DNA of 64,000 nucleotides, from NCBI RefSeq assembly GCF_026210795.1, contig NC_089429.1, positions 7,931,223-7,995,222 of the forward strand, written 5' to 3'. A model generated the notes under the pieces. That model saw only the letters and a list, made by a program, of their open reading frames with translations. It was not told the origin of the DNA and searched no databases. Origin of the DNA: Rhizophagus irregularis. Lineage: Eukaryota > Glomeromycota > Glomeromycetes > Glomerales > Glomeraceae. Below, one piece after another: positions 1-12,179 of this stretch. A program made the translations under genes and the position numbers. Each line of letters begins with the position of its first letter. Position 1 is the stretch's first letter.

Positions 1-45
1 TTGATATTTCTGCTGGTCCGGCATTTGTATTGATCGTTGGCAAAC
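1..45 (-). pseudogene. Possible edge of a LINE reverse-transcriptase relic
   Basis: Read on the minus strand, the first bases encode NTNAGPAEIS. This resembles the GKAAGPSQIS stretch of the relic at 1762-2088, which itself looks like the start of a non-LTR reverse-transcriptase domain. The match is only ten residues at a window edge, so the call is tentative. Confidence 0.2.
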
Positions 46-309
46 GTGATTCACTAAATGTCTAAATGTTAAAAAAATAATTTTTCCAGTTCTCGAAGCT
101 CGCACTTGTTTCATACATGAAATCATCAAATGTCTGATCTCGGTATACAACCATCTTTGAAATAAATTAGAAAACACCAACGGACGTAATTCCAATCCTT
201 GATTCAATATATATGATATTTTTTGTATTTTTGAATTAGTAAATAACCAATCGTACGAGTGAAACTTTAATAAGTCTTAAAAAAGATTTTTTTCAGTGCA
301 TCTTTCATT

Positions 310-1285
310 AAGGAGTCAACTTTATAATTAATTTTGCACTAAATCCTTTGAAATATCAAAATATTTGCAGTAGATAACTTTGCTGAAATGGCATATTTAA
401 TTGTAATTTCTTTGATTGAAGAATCAATAATTTCATTGACTTTCTTTAACTGTTCATATTTCTAATTACATTTGATTCTTTAAGAAATACTATTAAAGAT
501 AAAATCATTGCCAGCTTTAAAATAAGTTATCTCTGTTGCATTTCTCTTCTTCGTTCAAAGTAATGCTGTAACTCTTCAACGAAGTCTTAGTCTGGAAGTA
601 AAGAATCCTCTGCACATTCCTTGTCCCTTGTTATGGAAATTTCAACCCATTCTTTGACAGCTGGAAGTTGTTTACTCATATACTTGTATTTGATTCTTTA
701 TGTGCTTTTTGAGATATTATAATTAATAAATCTTTGAAAAATTATCGGAGATAATTTTCTTAATCAAACTTTTCTATACTTAGAGTCCAGACTTTAATGA
801 ATAATTGAAATTTGGGAATAGAATTATTTAAGTATGGACTCTAATGAATACTTGAACTACAGTGTATTATAATTATTATTTGATAAAATTTGGGTATATT
901 TTTGTTTAATACAAATTCCTTTGAAATCTATTATTTTTAAAAACTCATTGATTTTAAATAATTTAATGAGAAGATTTAAAATTTTCAATTAATTAAATTT
1001 CTTTATTTATTTAATAGAACGTAAGTTATAAGTTTTTTATTAAATTTTTAAAGGAATTTTGTTTTTTTTGGTTATCCTCATATTCTTATATATATGTATC
1101 TAAAATATTCAGATTTCACATTCTCCACATTTTGAGCATAAAATAATAATGTCACCAATCCAGCAGTTGTTTGAAAATAATTGTTTGTATGTTCTTTATT
1201 TACAAAATACAAGCTTCATTCGATTAAGAATTAGGGATTAATTAATTTTCCCTAATCCCTTGGTGAGAAAATTTGCTACCATATT
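310..1285. repeat. Diverged direct repeat, copy A
   Basis: This stretch is repeated about 1.2-1.3 kb downstream at 1400-2580. Shared blocks run in the same order: an 'agtagataact' block near 370, a 'ccagctttaaaataagttatct' block near 510, 'ctatacttagagtccagact' near 773, and 'gtcaccaatccagcagttgtt' near 1150. Copy A lacks about 48 bases (near 640) that copy B has, and these encode the reverse-transcriptase-like motif. It therefore looks like the more decayed copy of a tandem duplication. Confidence 0.75.
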
Positions 1286-1399
1286 TGTTCTCTTTATAAA
1301 AAATTCTTTAGTGGTTCTTTCATTACAAATCGAAGATTGATGTTGTCAACTTCCAACATTTTCAATATTACTGGTTTAATATAGTAGTATTATATTGTG

Positions 1400-2580
1400 T
1401 CAACTTTAAAATTAATTTGCATTAAATCCTTTTTGAAAGGTTTCTTCATCTAAGAGATCTTATTAACCATATATTATAATTAAATCACTAGTATATAAAT
1501 AAAATAGATAAATCTGGATAATAATAAATGAATAAATATCCAGTATTTACATTTATCCTTGGGTGTATCAAAATATTTCAGTAGATAACTTCGCTGGAAT
1601 GGCATAATTGTAATTTCTTTGATTGAAGAATCAATAACTACATTGATTTTCTTTAACTGCTCATACTTTTAATTGCATTTGATTCTTTAGGAAATATTAT
1701 TAATGATAAAATCATTGCCAGCTTTAAAATAAGTTATCTCTGTTGCATCTCTCTTCTTCATTTAAAGTAATGTCATAACTCTTCTTGTAATCAAGAATAA
1801 TTCTATAATTGATAAATATGACTTACAGAAATTATTAATCTTTATCATCCATTTATCAATATCATAATAATAATCTTTCATCGTATTCTGGCTGTAAAGT
1901 TCCTCTGCATATTCCTTGTCCCTTTTTATGGAAATTTGGGATGGTCCTGCTGCTTTTCCATTTGAGGGCAATCTTATATTTTCAATCCATTCTTTGATAG
2001 CTGGAAGTTGTTGTTTCATTTGATTCTTCATCAATGTGCTTTTTGAGATATTATAATGGCTATAATTAATAAATCTTTGAAAAGTCACCGGAGATAATTA
2101 AATTTTTTAGTTAAACTTTTCTATACTTAGAGTCCAGACTTTCAATGGATATTCGAATTCGGGAGTAAAATTATTTAAAGTATGGGCTCTAATGAATATT
2201 GAACTACAGCGTGTTATAAATATTATAAAATTATTCTTTGTTAAATTTGGATGTAATAGGTAATATTTTGTTTAATACAAAATTCCTTTGAAATCTATGA
2301 TTTTTTAAAACTCATTGATTTTAGGTAATTGAATGAGATGATTTAAATTTCAATCAATTAATTATATAATATCAATTTTTTAAAGGAATTTGGTATTTTT
2401 AGTTATCTTCATATTCTTATATAATATTATCTAAATTTTAATGTCACCAATCCAGCAGTTGTTTGAAAATAATTGTTTGTATGTTCTTTATTTACAAAAT
2501 ACAAACTCTATTGGATTAGGAATTAAAGAACTAATTAATTTTTTCCCTCATCTGTTGGTGAGAAAATTTGCTACCATCTC
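1400..2580. repeat. Diverged direct repeat, copy B
   Basis: This is the second copy of the unit at 310-1285 in the same orientation, with several short indels. It contains the minus-strand reading frame described at 1762-2088. The flanks show no clear target-site duplication, so a segmental tandem duplication is more likely than two insertions. Confidence 0.75.
1762..2088 (-). pseudogene. LINE reverse-transcriptase fragment (N-terminal motif)
   Basis: An open stretch of about 108 residues contains RLPSNGKAAGPSQIS, preceded by an amphipathic segment. This matches the first block of non-LTR reverse transcriptases, where a (K/N)A.GPS.IS type sequence begins the RT domain (established family pattern). 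No YADD box, endonuclease or further RT motifs follow. The rest (many Asn, Tyr and Ile residues) looks decayed. It is probably a fragment of an old LINE and not a gene. It lies inside the duplicated unit, and the homologous copy near 550-710 has lost the key motif by deletion. Confidence 0.4.
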
Positions 2581-2847
2581 ATGTTTTAATTACTTTGTGA
2601 ATAATAGATAAGTAATGTAGAAATACCCTATAGGATTCTGATTTATTTTTAGATGTAGTATCCCTAATCTTTCTGAGTAATAGTGATATGGTATGGTTAT
2701 ATTAAATGTAGGACCTTTAAAAAAATTGTATCATATAAATCGTATAATAATGATACAATTAGCTGAATTCTCAGATATTTGTTACTATAATCTTAATTTA
2801 ATTATATTTCATTTTCCTCTATGATTCGTGTTAATTATCTTATTATT

Positions 2848-2945
2848 TTTGTTTCTTTGTCTAATGAAATTATCTCGTTATCCTTGTTTCTTTGTCTAGT
2901 GAAATTATCTCATTATACTTTGTCTCTTTGTCTAATAAAATTATT
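2848..2945. repeat. Short tandem repeat, three ~37-bp units
   Basis: Three imperfect copies of a unit containing 'tttctttgtctaatgaaatt' followed by 'atctcgttat' occur in a row. There is no coding content. The surrounding 2590-3540 is AT-rich, and I see no gene or RNA there. Confidence 0.6.
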
Positions 2946-3539
2946 ATTTAAAATTTTAATAATTTCCGTTACTTGGGGATAATTTTTAAATGGCAATGGT
3001 TTAATAGTTAAAACATGCCAAACTTCATATACGTATAATTTAATACATGATACAACAGTTTATTAGTGTAATCTCAACGGAAGGAGTAATAGTGAAAGAT
3101 GTCAAACTTCATAGATATCAGTAGTATTAGTTATTTATCTTAATATTATTCTAAAGCAATATTATCTTAAAGTTTGATACTAATTGAAGTAAAAGTCAAT
3201 CATCTTATAGGTTGTTGTATCCTTTGATAGTCTCTTTCCAGAAAAGTAATCCATTTCTATCTAACACTAAATAAAATGGTGTATATCTATATCTTTTACT
3301 CTTTTAATACTTGTACTTTTTTTACATTATTCTGATATATTACACTATTATTATTATACAAGCTCTTATATTTATAAAATATTATCTAAATTGACCAGTT
3401 TTAATGTTATTGGTCAAGTCAAAATTAATCATATTATTTTAATATAATATGACTCGGGATAATTGAATAGTGTGTTAATTTATGTGTAGACCATATTCAA
3501 TAAACAATATTAAGAGTAAATATTATAAATGCATTACTT

Positions 3540-5470
3540 ATGTTGCTGATTAACTTTATGATCCACCAGAGCAATCAATCTGTAGGATTGTATCACTATG
3601 ATGAACCAATATAGTATACTGGTTGCTTTAATGATGGTATCCAGTAAGAGTTGTATACTTGTATTTGACATAGGAAGACCAGCAATTGTAATACTTGGTG
3701 CTTTGAAACGATCATGGACAGGCTTTGATAATACATTTTCACATTGAGTAATTGGACAGGTGTTAGCTAATCGACGTCATGTGGTTTTATGTCATCATGA
3801 GTATCATCATCCATATTGGTATCATCACTGTATATTCATTTGTATTATCACAGTTGTTCGATAAATACTACTAATAATCTCTTCTCTGAATTCCCTTATT
3901 TCAGAAGTTTGATGAGTAGGTTCATTATTATTATTATAAACACCTTTTTTATCTTATTTTTAAATATAAATTCTGATGAATATAAATATGATCCCATCAT
4001 TATGAATGTAAAGAAGGTGGATTGGAGATAATGAAGAACTATTTCTAATTGAATGGTACTGAATTTGATACCTTGAAGTATATTCTATTTTACACTTTTG
4101 CCATTTTAATGACCTTCCATTTTTTTCAATAAACATCTCTGGTCTTTATATTATGTAATCCAAATTAGTTTTCTTAATGTTATTTGTTAGATTAAAATTA
4201 TCAAAGCATTTATAATTCTGGATAAATTAAAGATGGCCTCTTAATGGATATGTAAACTATATGCTTAATAAGTAAGATTAAAAAATGAATTTTTTAAATA
4301 TTACTACTGTGAAATAATTAATTTATTGCAAATTATAACAAATGGAATAAAGCTACATTTAGTAAAATCATGATCAGTAATAATATATCTCTATAATGTC
4401 CATAACTTAGGTTTATCATGCTGCAGCCGCATCAGCACGAAATTTTTCTTTTTCTAATTCATCTTCTAAGGGAGTTATAACTTCATAATCAAAAAGCATC
4501 ATTTAATAATGGTGAATCAATATTCCTCCATTGTTTCATAAACTAATAATATTAAACACCTTTTCTACTTTATTTTCAGATATAAAATCCGATGAAAAGG
4601 AAACTGATTTCATTCATCAGAAGTGGAAAGAAGGTGTTTACTGGTCTTTTAACAATACTTGTATCTGTGGTACTGAATTGATTTATTTCTTTTTACAAAT
4701 CAAAAACATTTGATTTTTTAAAATTAACTATCTATTATTTAAAGTATTTATGATTTAGACTAGTTAACTTCATGATCCATCAGAATAATTATCTTGTAGA
4801 CTATGGTGAATCAATATTATGTAGATTTTTGCATCTATATGAATAGTTGTTCTATAAATATTACTGCAATGATTGACAATCCATATCATCTGCATAATCT
4901 GTGCATGATAATGTTCTGTTTCTCGTGCCATGGTATCAACATTGTATCCTAATGTAGATTTCCATCATTTCATATGAATTCGTGAAAAACTTTTCTAAAC
5001 TTCCAATGAATTCATAACATTGATCGATATCAATATTATATTTTCTCCATATTAGTGATGAAATTGTTTATGCAATCATACTAATCCCTTAACTATTAAT
5101 ATTAAACACCTTTTTTTCCTTATATTCTGATATAAAATCCGATGAAAATGTGACCGATTTCATTCATTAGAAGTATCAGAAGTGGAAATAAGGTGATTAC
5201 TGGTCTATTGACAATACTTGTATCAAGAATCATGTGGTACTGGAATTTGATGTAATTTCTTTTTTACAGGACTATATTATTTTCAATACTTTTATTTACG
5301 GTATTTAAATGTTCCATAAACAAAATTATTTTCCATACTATTGATGGCCATCCATAAATTATAGTGTTGACAGTTGTTCTATATTACTAATCCCTTCTCT
5401 GAATACTCATATAGTAATTCTATAAGCATCCAAAATTGGATTGTTTTACAGTTTAACTATTATAATTAAA
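3540..5470. repeat. Cluster of diverged ~0.5-0.6 kb repeats
   Basis: At least three diverged copies of the same segment can be traced. The block 'aacacctttt...gatataaaatccgatgaaaa...gaaggtg' occurs near 3941, 4555 and 5104, and a 'tgatccaycagar...ggtgaatcaatat' block occurs near 3559 and 4771. A shorter 'cagttgttctat...ctaatcccttctctgaat' block recurs near 3849 and 5371. The small open frames here (for example 4531-4713) are broken differently in each copy, so no protein is supported. Confidence 0.6.
4416..4499 (-). pseudogene. Short coding relic, acidic coiled-coil-like tail
   Basis: A 27-codon frame (MLFDYEVITPLEDELEKEK then FRADAAAA and stop) has a composition unlike the surrounding AT-rich noise and reads like the end of a charged helix. 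I cannot name a family. It may be the last exon of a lost gene. Confidence 0.2.
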
Positions 5471-6570
5471 CATTTTTTTTTTATATATGCTACGCTTCTT
5501 GTGATAAATAGCTTTAAAAGGTTAAAAAATATTAAGTTTAATTAACATTATAGATTATCATTTGAATTTAGAAGAAAAAAGGGAGGAAAAGAAAAGAGGC
5601 TCAATAGTTTCATCAAATTCCAAATCATTTATATTTAAATAATTTTATAAAAATAAACATCAAAGCCCCATTATGTCATACAATTATTAATTATTCCAAT
5701 TAAAAAAACATCCAGAAATTTAGTCAAATATAATATCAAAGCCAGAATTACAGTACAGAAAGCCACAATTCACAGCCAAAACTTAGCACCAATAAAATTC
5801 TTTATCATAAAAAAATTTAATCTATTATCATGATAATCATTTTTTTTATATACAGTATATTAACTATATTTATACATACATATATATTAATTTTTATAAT
5901 TAATTTATCACTATTTCTGTTATATTTTCTTTAATATTCAAATAATGAAATATAAATTATTTTGAAATAACGGATATCGATAAAACAAATTTCCTGTTTT
6001 ATGTGAAACAGATCAAATATTATGTAGCTGGTTAGCTTTAGTATGAATGCATGTCATAAAAGAATTACAAAATTAATATAAAAATTTCCGGCAAACGAAA
6101 ATATGAAAACATAAAGTTAAAATATAATCCGTACAATTATTGATGAAAAATTTATACAGGGAAGTATAAAATGGGAAGTAATTTATTCATCAACTTGTAA
6201 TAAATATAAATTTGAAACGAAATTTATAGTTGTTGTATATTAAAGATCGTGTTATGTACGCCAAGTTGCTTAACAATCAGTAACCCGAGACTGAAAGCAT
6301 TACCGCTATTAGACTTAGATAATTAATACGTAATGTTACTGTGTCTGCGGTTATAAACTACATTCGTGTTTACTATATCATATTAATTAACCTATCGTTC
6401 ACGAAATAAAAGTTGTACCGCTGCGGCGCTGCCTATTGTACAACAAATTTCAATTCTTAATAACCGAAAACGTAAATTGTAGAGATAACGTAAAAAAAAT
6501 TAAAAAATAAATATTTTAGCATATGTTACTTAGTATACAGGTATCAACACCACGAATTGACACCAATACA
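5471..6570. other. AT-rich intergenic DNA
   Basis: This is long A/T tracts with scattered hairpin-like AT sequence. I see no open frame with protein-like composition, no tRNA arms and no transposon end. Confidence 0.5.
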
Positions 6571-6578
6571 AAACCTTT

Positions 6579-6905
6579 TTGATGGCGCACAGCATCGATA
6601 ATATCATCATTTCCATTTCAAACTATTTTAATATCAAAAAGATGTATATATTTTCAAACAGAACAGATAATATAATAAATATAAAGTTCTTTTTAAAGTG
6701 CTTTAAGCTTACAGAATCAGCCATTCAGGGTAATAATACGGAGCTTGTTGATAAATCGATAATATTTTCAACTTCTAATTCATTATCATTCGCTCCTTCT
6801 AAGTTAACCAATTGGTTAACAAAAAAAAATGATCACGTGCCTGAGTCTTTGAGGAGAATTTTTTTTTATAAGGACAATATAAAGTGTAACATTTTAACCA
6901 AATAA
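6579..6905 (+). CDS. Doubtful 108-codon open frame
   Basis: An ATG-initiated frame rich in Asn, Ile, Lys and Phe with no recognisable domain. It is longer than most chance frames in this AT-rich DNA and starts with a less AT-biased stretch (MMAHSIDNIIISIS). There is no promoter, intron or similarity signal to back it, so I treat it as probably spurious. Confidence 0.15.
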   Translation: MMAHSIDNIIISISNYFNIKKMYIFSNRTDNIINIKFFLKCFKLTESAIQGNNTELVDKSIIFSTSNSLSFAPSKLTNWLTKKNDHVPESLRRIFFYKDNIKCNILTK

Positions 6906-7680
6906 TTTTATTTATTTATTATTGATTAAATATGCAAAAAAAATAATTCAAAAGGTTTAAATACCAAATTAAAATTATACAGATTCTTAAAAGGCTTAAC
7001 ACTTAAGAAAGCCATTCAATCAAAATATTAAAAAGCCATAAAAACATTAGGCAAAAAAGCCATTAGCCAAATCAAAATGTCTTAGTATTTGATGAAAATG
7101 GCTCGTATTTGACAAAAAAAGCTTAACAGAAGACTTTATATTGTATATATATACTGTAAATAGATAATAATTGAAATTTAAAGTTATAACATTTTTAACC
7201 AATAAATAATTTAATATTAGATAATATTTATTTATTATTAATTAAATATGTAAAAAAAAATAATGCAAAAGGTTAAATATGCAAAAAAAATTAATGAAAT
7301 ACTAACATTAAAATTATATTAATTCTTAATGGGCTTAGCACTTAAAAAAGCCACAAATCAAAATATTTAATAAAAAAGCCATAATTTAAATATTTAGTAA
7401 CAAAAAGCCACTATTAGTTATTAAGTACTTAACAAAAAAGTCATTAGTTAAATATTAAACAAAAAAGCCATTAATCAAACATTTAGAAATAAAGCCATTA
7501 GTTAAACACTTAATAAAGAAACCATTAATTAAATATTAACGAAAAAGCCATTAGCCAAATCAGCCTAAAATCAGTATTTTAATTGTATTGATATTTACAG
7601 TTAACAAAATGGCTTGGTATTTGACAAAAATGACTTGAAATATAACAAAAAAAGCTTCTTTAAATTCAATTATTATTAAT
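6906..7680. repeat. Degenerate minisatellite of 'aaaaagccattag' units
   Basis: The tract contains a dozen or more imperfect units of 'aacaaaaaagccattagttaa', densest between 7330 and 7560. A larger duplication is superimposed: 'ttatttattattgattaaatatgcaaaaaaaa' at about 6911 recurs in diverged form at about 7227. No coding signal is visible. Confidence 0.65.
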
Positions 7681-9235
7681 TCATGATTCGCCGATCAACC
7701 CGATCATGGGATGTGGCTATGTAATAAAACAACAATCTGACGTTGCCCACTACTAAAAATTTTGAAACAAAAATATAAAATTATGAAAAAACCACTTCAA
7801 ATAAAGCGTGTGGATATGGTGTTGTACTTACAAAAAGGAAGTGGCTGGAAATCATGTTTCCTAACGCTAATGGCAATTTTCCAAATTTAATTAATTTAAT
7901 TAGTAATTGGTCCATAACGCTAATCATTTTGTGCTACTGATCGGCAAATCACGAGATATAATAAGGTAACATTTTAACCGATAATATAAAAATATTTATT
8001 ACAAAAAAATTTCAATAATGTATACTATTTTGGGATTTATTGAAGTACGATCGATATTTAGTTGGCCAGTGACGTTTACATTTTAATTTCATTGTGGATC
8101 TTTTACTATGACATATGACGACATACAAAAGTAAACGTAAAATTTTCATTGAAAAAAATTTCGGAATTCCGCGATACAACTTCTGAAATTCTTTTTTTTT
8201 AAAAAAAAATCGGCAATATTTTTTCTTTTGAGAAAAGAGAAAAAAAGATACATTTTTCATATGATTCATTTAGGTTATTTGGGCTAATTTTTTTTTTTTA
8301 TTTAAAAAAAAAAATTTATTTAAACAACAAAAGATGACTAATTCCGAAAAACGCCAATATGCATTTATTGGAATTTTCGATTTTAACAATCCTTTAAGAA
8401 AATATTATTAGTAGATTGTAATTTTGAACTAGCTAAAATCGATAAAAAATAAAGATTTTTCAAAGTTCCCATGACACCTTTCTTTTGTGTGAAAAAAAAA
8501 TTGTAGAACTATTCAATACATTTCTTGGCATGTTTAAGTTTAAATGACATAATTGTTTATTTCTAATTCTGTAAATTGATTTAAAAAAAAAAATTTCATA
8601 TATTTTTATAATAACGACACAAAAATGGGTTTTTTGACCCTTATTCTTTGTCTTTTTGTAGAATTTCATTATTCTATTAGTTGCATATCATACGATTATG
8701 ACGATCCCCTTGTTTTCTTTTTATGGATTGCATAATTCCTTTTTAGAAGCCTAGAATAAACATATGGAATCTCATTGCCTTTGGTCGTTAAAAACCCAAA
8801 AGGGTAATAGAAAATTTAACAATCCGGCCTGCATTAAGATTTTTTTTGATCTGCATCATTATTAATGATCTTGCCCAGAATTAAAAAAAGGGGGATGATC
8901 TTCATATTTATTTATCAAATATATATGCAATTTAGGTTTTGGGGGCAAAATTTTACAATATATTATATATATTAACGTAATATATATCTGTATCACAATA
9001 TGGTTTATTGCATTTAAAACAAAGAACTTTGTTTCAATATTAAAAATTTTTTTTCTTTCATCACGTGAGATTTTTACGTGAAATTTTATTTACTGATGAT
9101 AATTCGAGATGGTAATCATGAGACAAAATTATCTAAAATATTACTAAAAATATTAAAGAATAAAAATATTATATATAAAAATATTATATACTATATATAA
9201 AAAAATTTAAAAATCATAAATATTTTCTATATAAT
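7681..9235. other. AT-rich intergenic DNA without a convincing gene
   Basis: Two minus-strand frames of 69-85 codons (8012-8269, 8460-8669) consist largely of poly-Lys/Phe from A and T runs and have no domain. Otherwise I see homopolymer tracts only. Confidence 0.5.
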
Positions 9236-9237
9236 TA

Positions 9238-9332
9238 AATGGGATTTTGAGATTGGGATTTGGATTTTGGATGGGATGGGTTTGGGATTTGGGACTGATA
9301 TGGGATTGGAATGGAATGGGATTTTAAATGGG
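9238..9332 (+). repeat. G-rich 'gggattt/gggatgg' simple repeat
   Basis: Irregular repetition of GGGATTTGG/GGGATGGG makes the plus strand strongly G-rich for about 95 bases in otherwise AT-rich DNA. It ends in 'atgggttgcaagta', and the same kind of flank ('atgggtggcaagta') follows the similar tract at 10014-10175. The two tracts are probably copies of one dispersed repeat. Confidence 0.7.
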
Positions 9333-10013
9333 TTGCAAGTATACTCCAGACTATGATACTTATGAAGAAGATTGGAAGATATATTTTACCATTCTTTTTG
9401 AAGCATCCAAATGTCATAATTGTTTACAACATCGGAAGAGGCCAAAGAACAAGAACGACGACTCAAACTGAATTGCTGAAAGCCGCAATTTAATAAAAAA
9501 ATACGAAAGACGTCAACATCAAATTCACGAACTGACTGTTAACATTTTTTTATTGAGAACATTCGTAAAATCGATTTGACAATTTTGTTTTTCTCGCATG
9601 AAATTCATACCGCGTTCGTTTATATGACTATTTAATTTTACAGAGATCAGATTCAGCTTACAGTATTTCACCGACAGTCAACTTACTTACTGACAGAATT
9701 CACCGATTTCACAAATTATTAAACTGATTTTTCTTAATAATAATATTTTTTATAACTAATTTTAATGTTAAGAGTATCATTTCAAAACATTAAGTATTTC
9801 GGTTTTTTTTATTAGAATAAATACATTATGCAATTAGTGCTTATAAACAATTTTATGATATGATATTATACGTTATACGTTATGGAACTCGATAGATCAT
9901 TGTAATTAGTTTTTTTATTTTTTATTTATTTATTGCTTTATAAAATTGTTTAGTATAACAAAAAAATTATTGTAGTAAAAAATATTTATTTTTATAATAA
10001 AAAAAAAATCAAA

Positions 10014-10205
10014 TTAATGGGATATGGGATATGGATATGGGATATGGGATATGGGGATATGGGATATTGGATATGGGATATGGGATATGGGATTGGAATT
10101 TTGGAATGGGATTATGGGATATGGGATGGGATGATAGGATATGGGATGGGATATGGGATTTCCCAATCCCATTAATATGGGTGGCAAGTAGGAAGTGGAT
10201 TCCAT
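10014..10205 (+). repeat. GGGATAT(G) tandem repeat with shared 3' flank
   Basis: About twenty units of GGGATATG/GGGATGG run from the 5' boundary to roughly 10175, followed by 'atgggtggcaagta'. Strand G/C asymmetry is extreme. Open frames on both strands here are translation of the repeat and are not proteins. Confidence 0.75.
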
Positions 10206-10599
10206 CCAAATTGGCTGTTTTAATCAGGACATGCAAGATTTTTCCTGTTATATATATTTTTTAATTTTAGACGCTTAAATAATATCTTAAATAATTTAGT
10301 AAATCAATGGTGATGCTGCGGGAAGTCTGAAAACATTCCACTACGTTTGATGACGTCATGTCCGTTATTCTGCCCATCATTATTCTGTTATGTTCCTTAG
10401 ATAACAGACACCACTTCGGACTTAATAACGGTTTTCAGTCTTTATCTGAAAATAATTTTGTTAAGTGACGCCTTCCGAGCTAGCGAAAATTAAGAGTACA
10501 AGTTTTATTGTGTCACCGATCAAAGTGACATCAATTTTTTATATATTAATATAATTGCGCAAGTTGTTAATTAATAAAAAGTTAGTGTATAATACTAAA

Positions 10600-11520
10600 A
10601 TTTTTGCTATTTTATAGTAGTAGTATATACTATATACTGTACTTAATTATAAAGTACATCACTAACGTTCAATTAATTACAAATTTTTTCATTGGAAAAA
10701 TCTTTTTCAACCTATCGAAATATGCAAACAAATCAAACAATAAATTTCATCTACTGCGCTCGTTAAAAAAGAGCAAAAAAAAAAAAATACAGAACTCCGA
10801 AATATTATCCAAAAACAATTAGAATAGTAGTACATAATTTGTAAAAAGAAATCGCCTTTGTCTATTGCGCTCGTTAGAAAAGAGCAAAAAAAAAAAATAC
10901 GGAACTCCGAAATATTTATCCCAAAACAATTAATTCTTTGATGGTTAATCATTACTTTAATGCAAATTATTGTATGCTACGCCATGAATATACACAGCTA
11001 AAAAAATGTCGATCAGCGATCCATTATCATATTTGGCATCTCAAAGAATTTTTAATCATTTACATATTATAGGTTTTGAACATATGACCAATAAACCTTA
11101 TCAAAAAACTCAGGAGTACATACAGATATTACCGAAATGCTTATTATAGGTAAAAAAGCAACGCATTGCTTTTTTTTTTATTTACTTATACAAGAAAAAC
11201 TATTTATTCTTTTTTTTTTTGAGATATTTCAGATAAGATTGTAAGGATATATAAATAAATTTTATGTATATTATTTATCAGAGTTTTTTTTAAAGAAAAT
11301 AATATACAATTTTTTCAAAAAAAAAACGAATAATATATTTTTAAAATAAAAACTAAAAAAAAATACGATTTCCTAAAGTAGAATACAATAGCAATCTTAA
11401 AGTTAGCAGATCTTAAATATACAGGGCCTAGCTCACCAAAAAGAATGCAGATAGAACAATCATCTGATATGCAACTCTTACGAATAATGAATTGTAAAAG
11501 GAAAAATCATGAAAGCGATT
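10600..11520. repeat. Dispersed noncoding repeat (copy 1) with internal tandem duplication
   Basis: Two ~110-bp units sharing 'gcgctcgtta', 'agagcaaaaaaaaaaa' and 'gaactccgaaatatt' lie at about 10750-10826 and 10860-10932. Further on, 'cagatcttaaatatacagggcctagct' at about 11406 completes the unit. The same modules in the same order occur at 36790-37300 ('gcccgttag', 'ggaactccgaaatatttatc', 'cagatcttagacatacaaggcctagct'). These are therefore two members of one dispersed repeat with no coding capacity. Confidence 0.7.
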
Positions 11521-12179
11521 AGAAAATTTTTTAACATATGTTGAAACATGTGCATACAAAGGAAACATGTCGCATATAATGATATAACATATTCAATGGT
11601 TAACTGCATAATATAATTGGGTTGGAAACTTCTATGCATGTTGGCGTTCTAGATTTGGGATCCAGTCTCTTTTTTTAGAAATTTTTTATACAACAAATTC
11701 AACAAATTTGGACAAGTTATTATATTTTTTGATATTTTTTTCGTTCCTGATTTATTTCGTGAAAAAAAAAGAATTTTGGCATTTTTTTTTTATGTAAACA
11801 AAACGTATGTACGTATGCTTATTCCATATATGTATATTCAATAATCAGCAAATAGTCAATAAAATATGTGTATGCCAAATAAAAAAAAAAATTTTCGCTA
11901 AGGATAATGTTTCATTTTTACGGAATATTCTGGATATTCTGATCCGAACAATGATATTTATTAACTCTATATGGTAAACAAAATATAAACATTAAATATA
12001 AATAGGGTGGATTTTGACGAAAAGGAACTATTAAATATTGTTAACTTCTCACTTAGTATCTAAAATTCACATAATATTTAAAATTTATCAATACTCTTTC
12101 ACTATATATGGTATTGATAAATATCTCTCAAATAATATCTAAAATTTATAAACCTTTTTAAATAAAAAACTGTCTCATT
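11521..12179. other. AT-rich region upstream of the NmrA-like gene
   Basis: There is no gene here. The last 100 bases carry two 'tatctaaaatt(t/c)' type repeats (near 12057 and 12130) directly before the start codon, which may be part of the promoter. I see no clear TATA box in such AT-rich DNA. Confidence 0.4.

Noticed and set aside
10009-10264. Overlapping frames on both strands with GYGIWDM or HIPYPIS repeats
   Set aside because: Pure products of the GGGATATG simple repeat.
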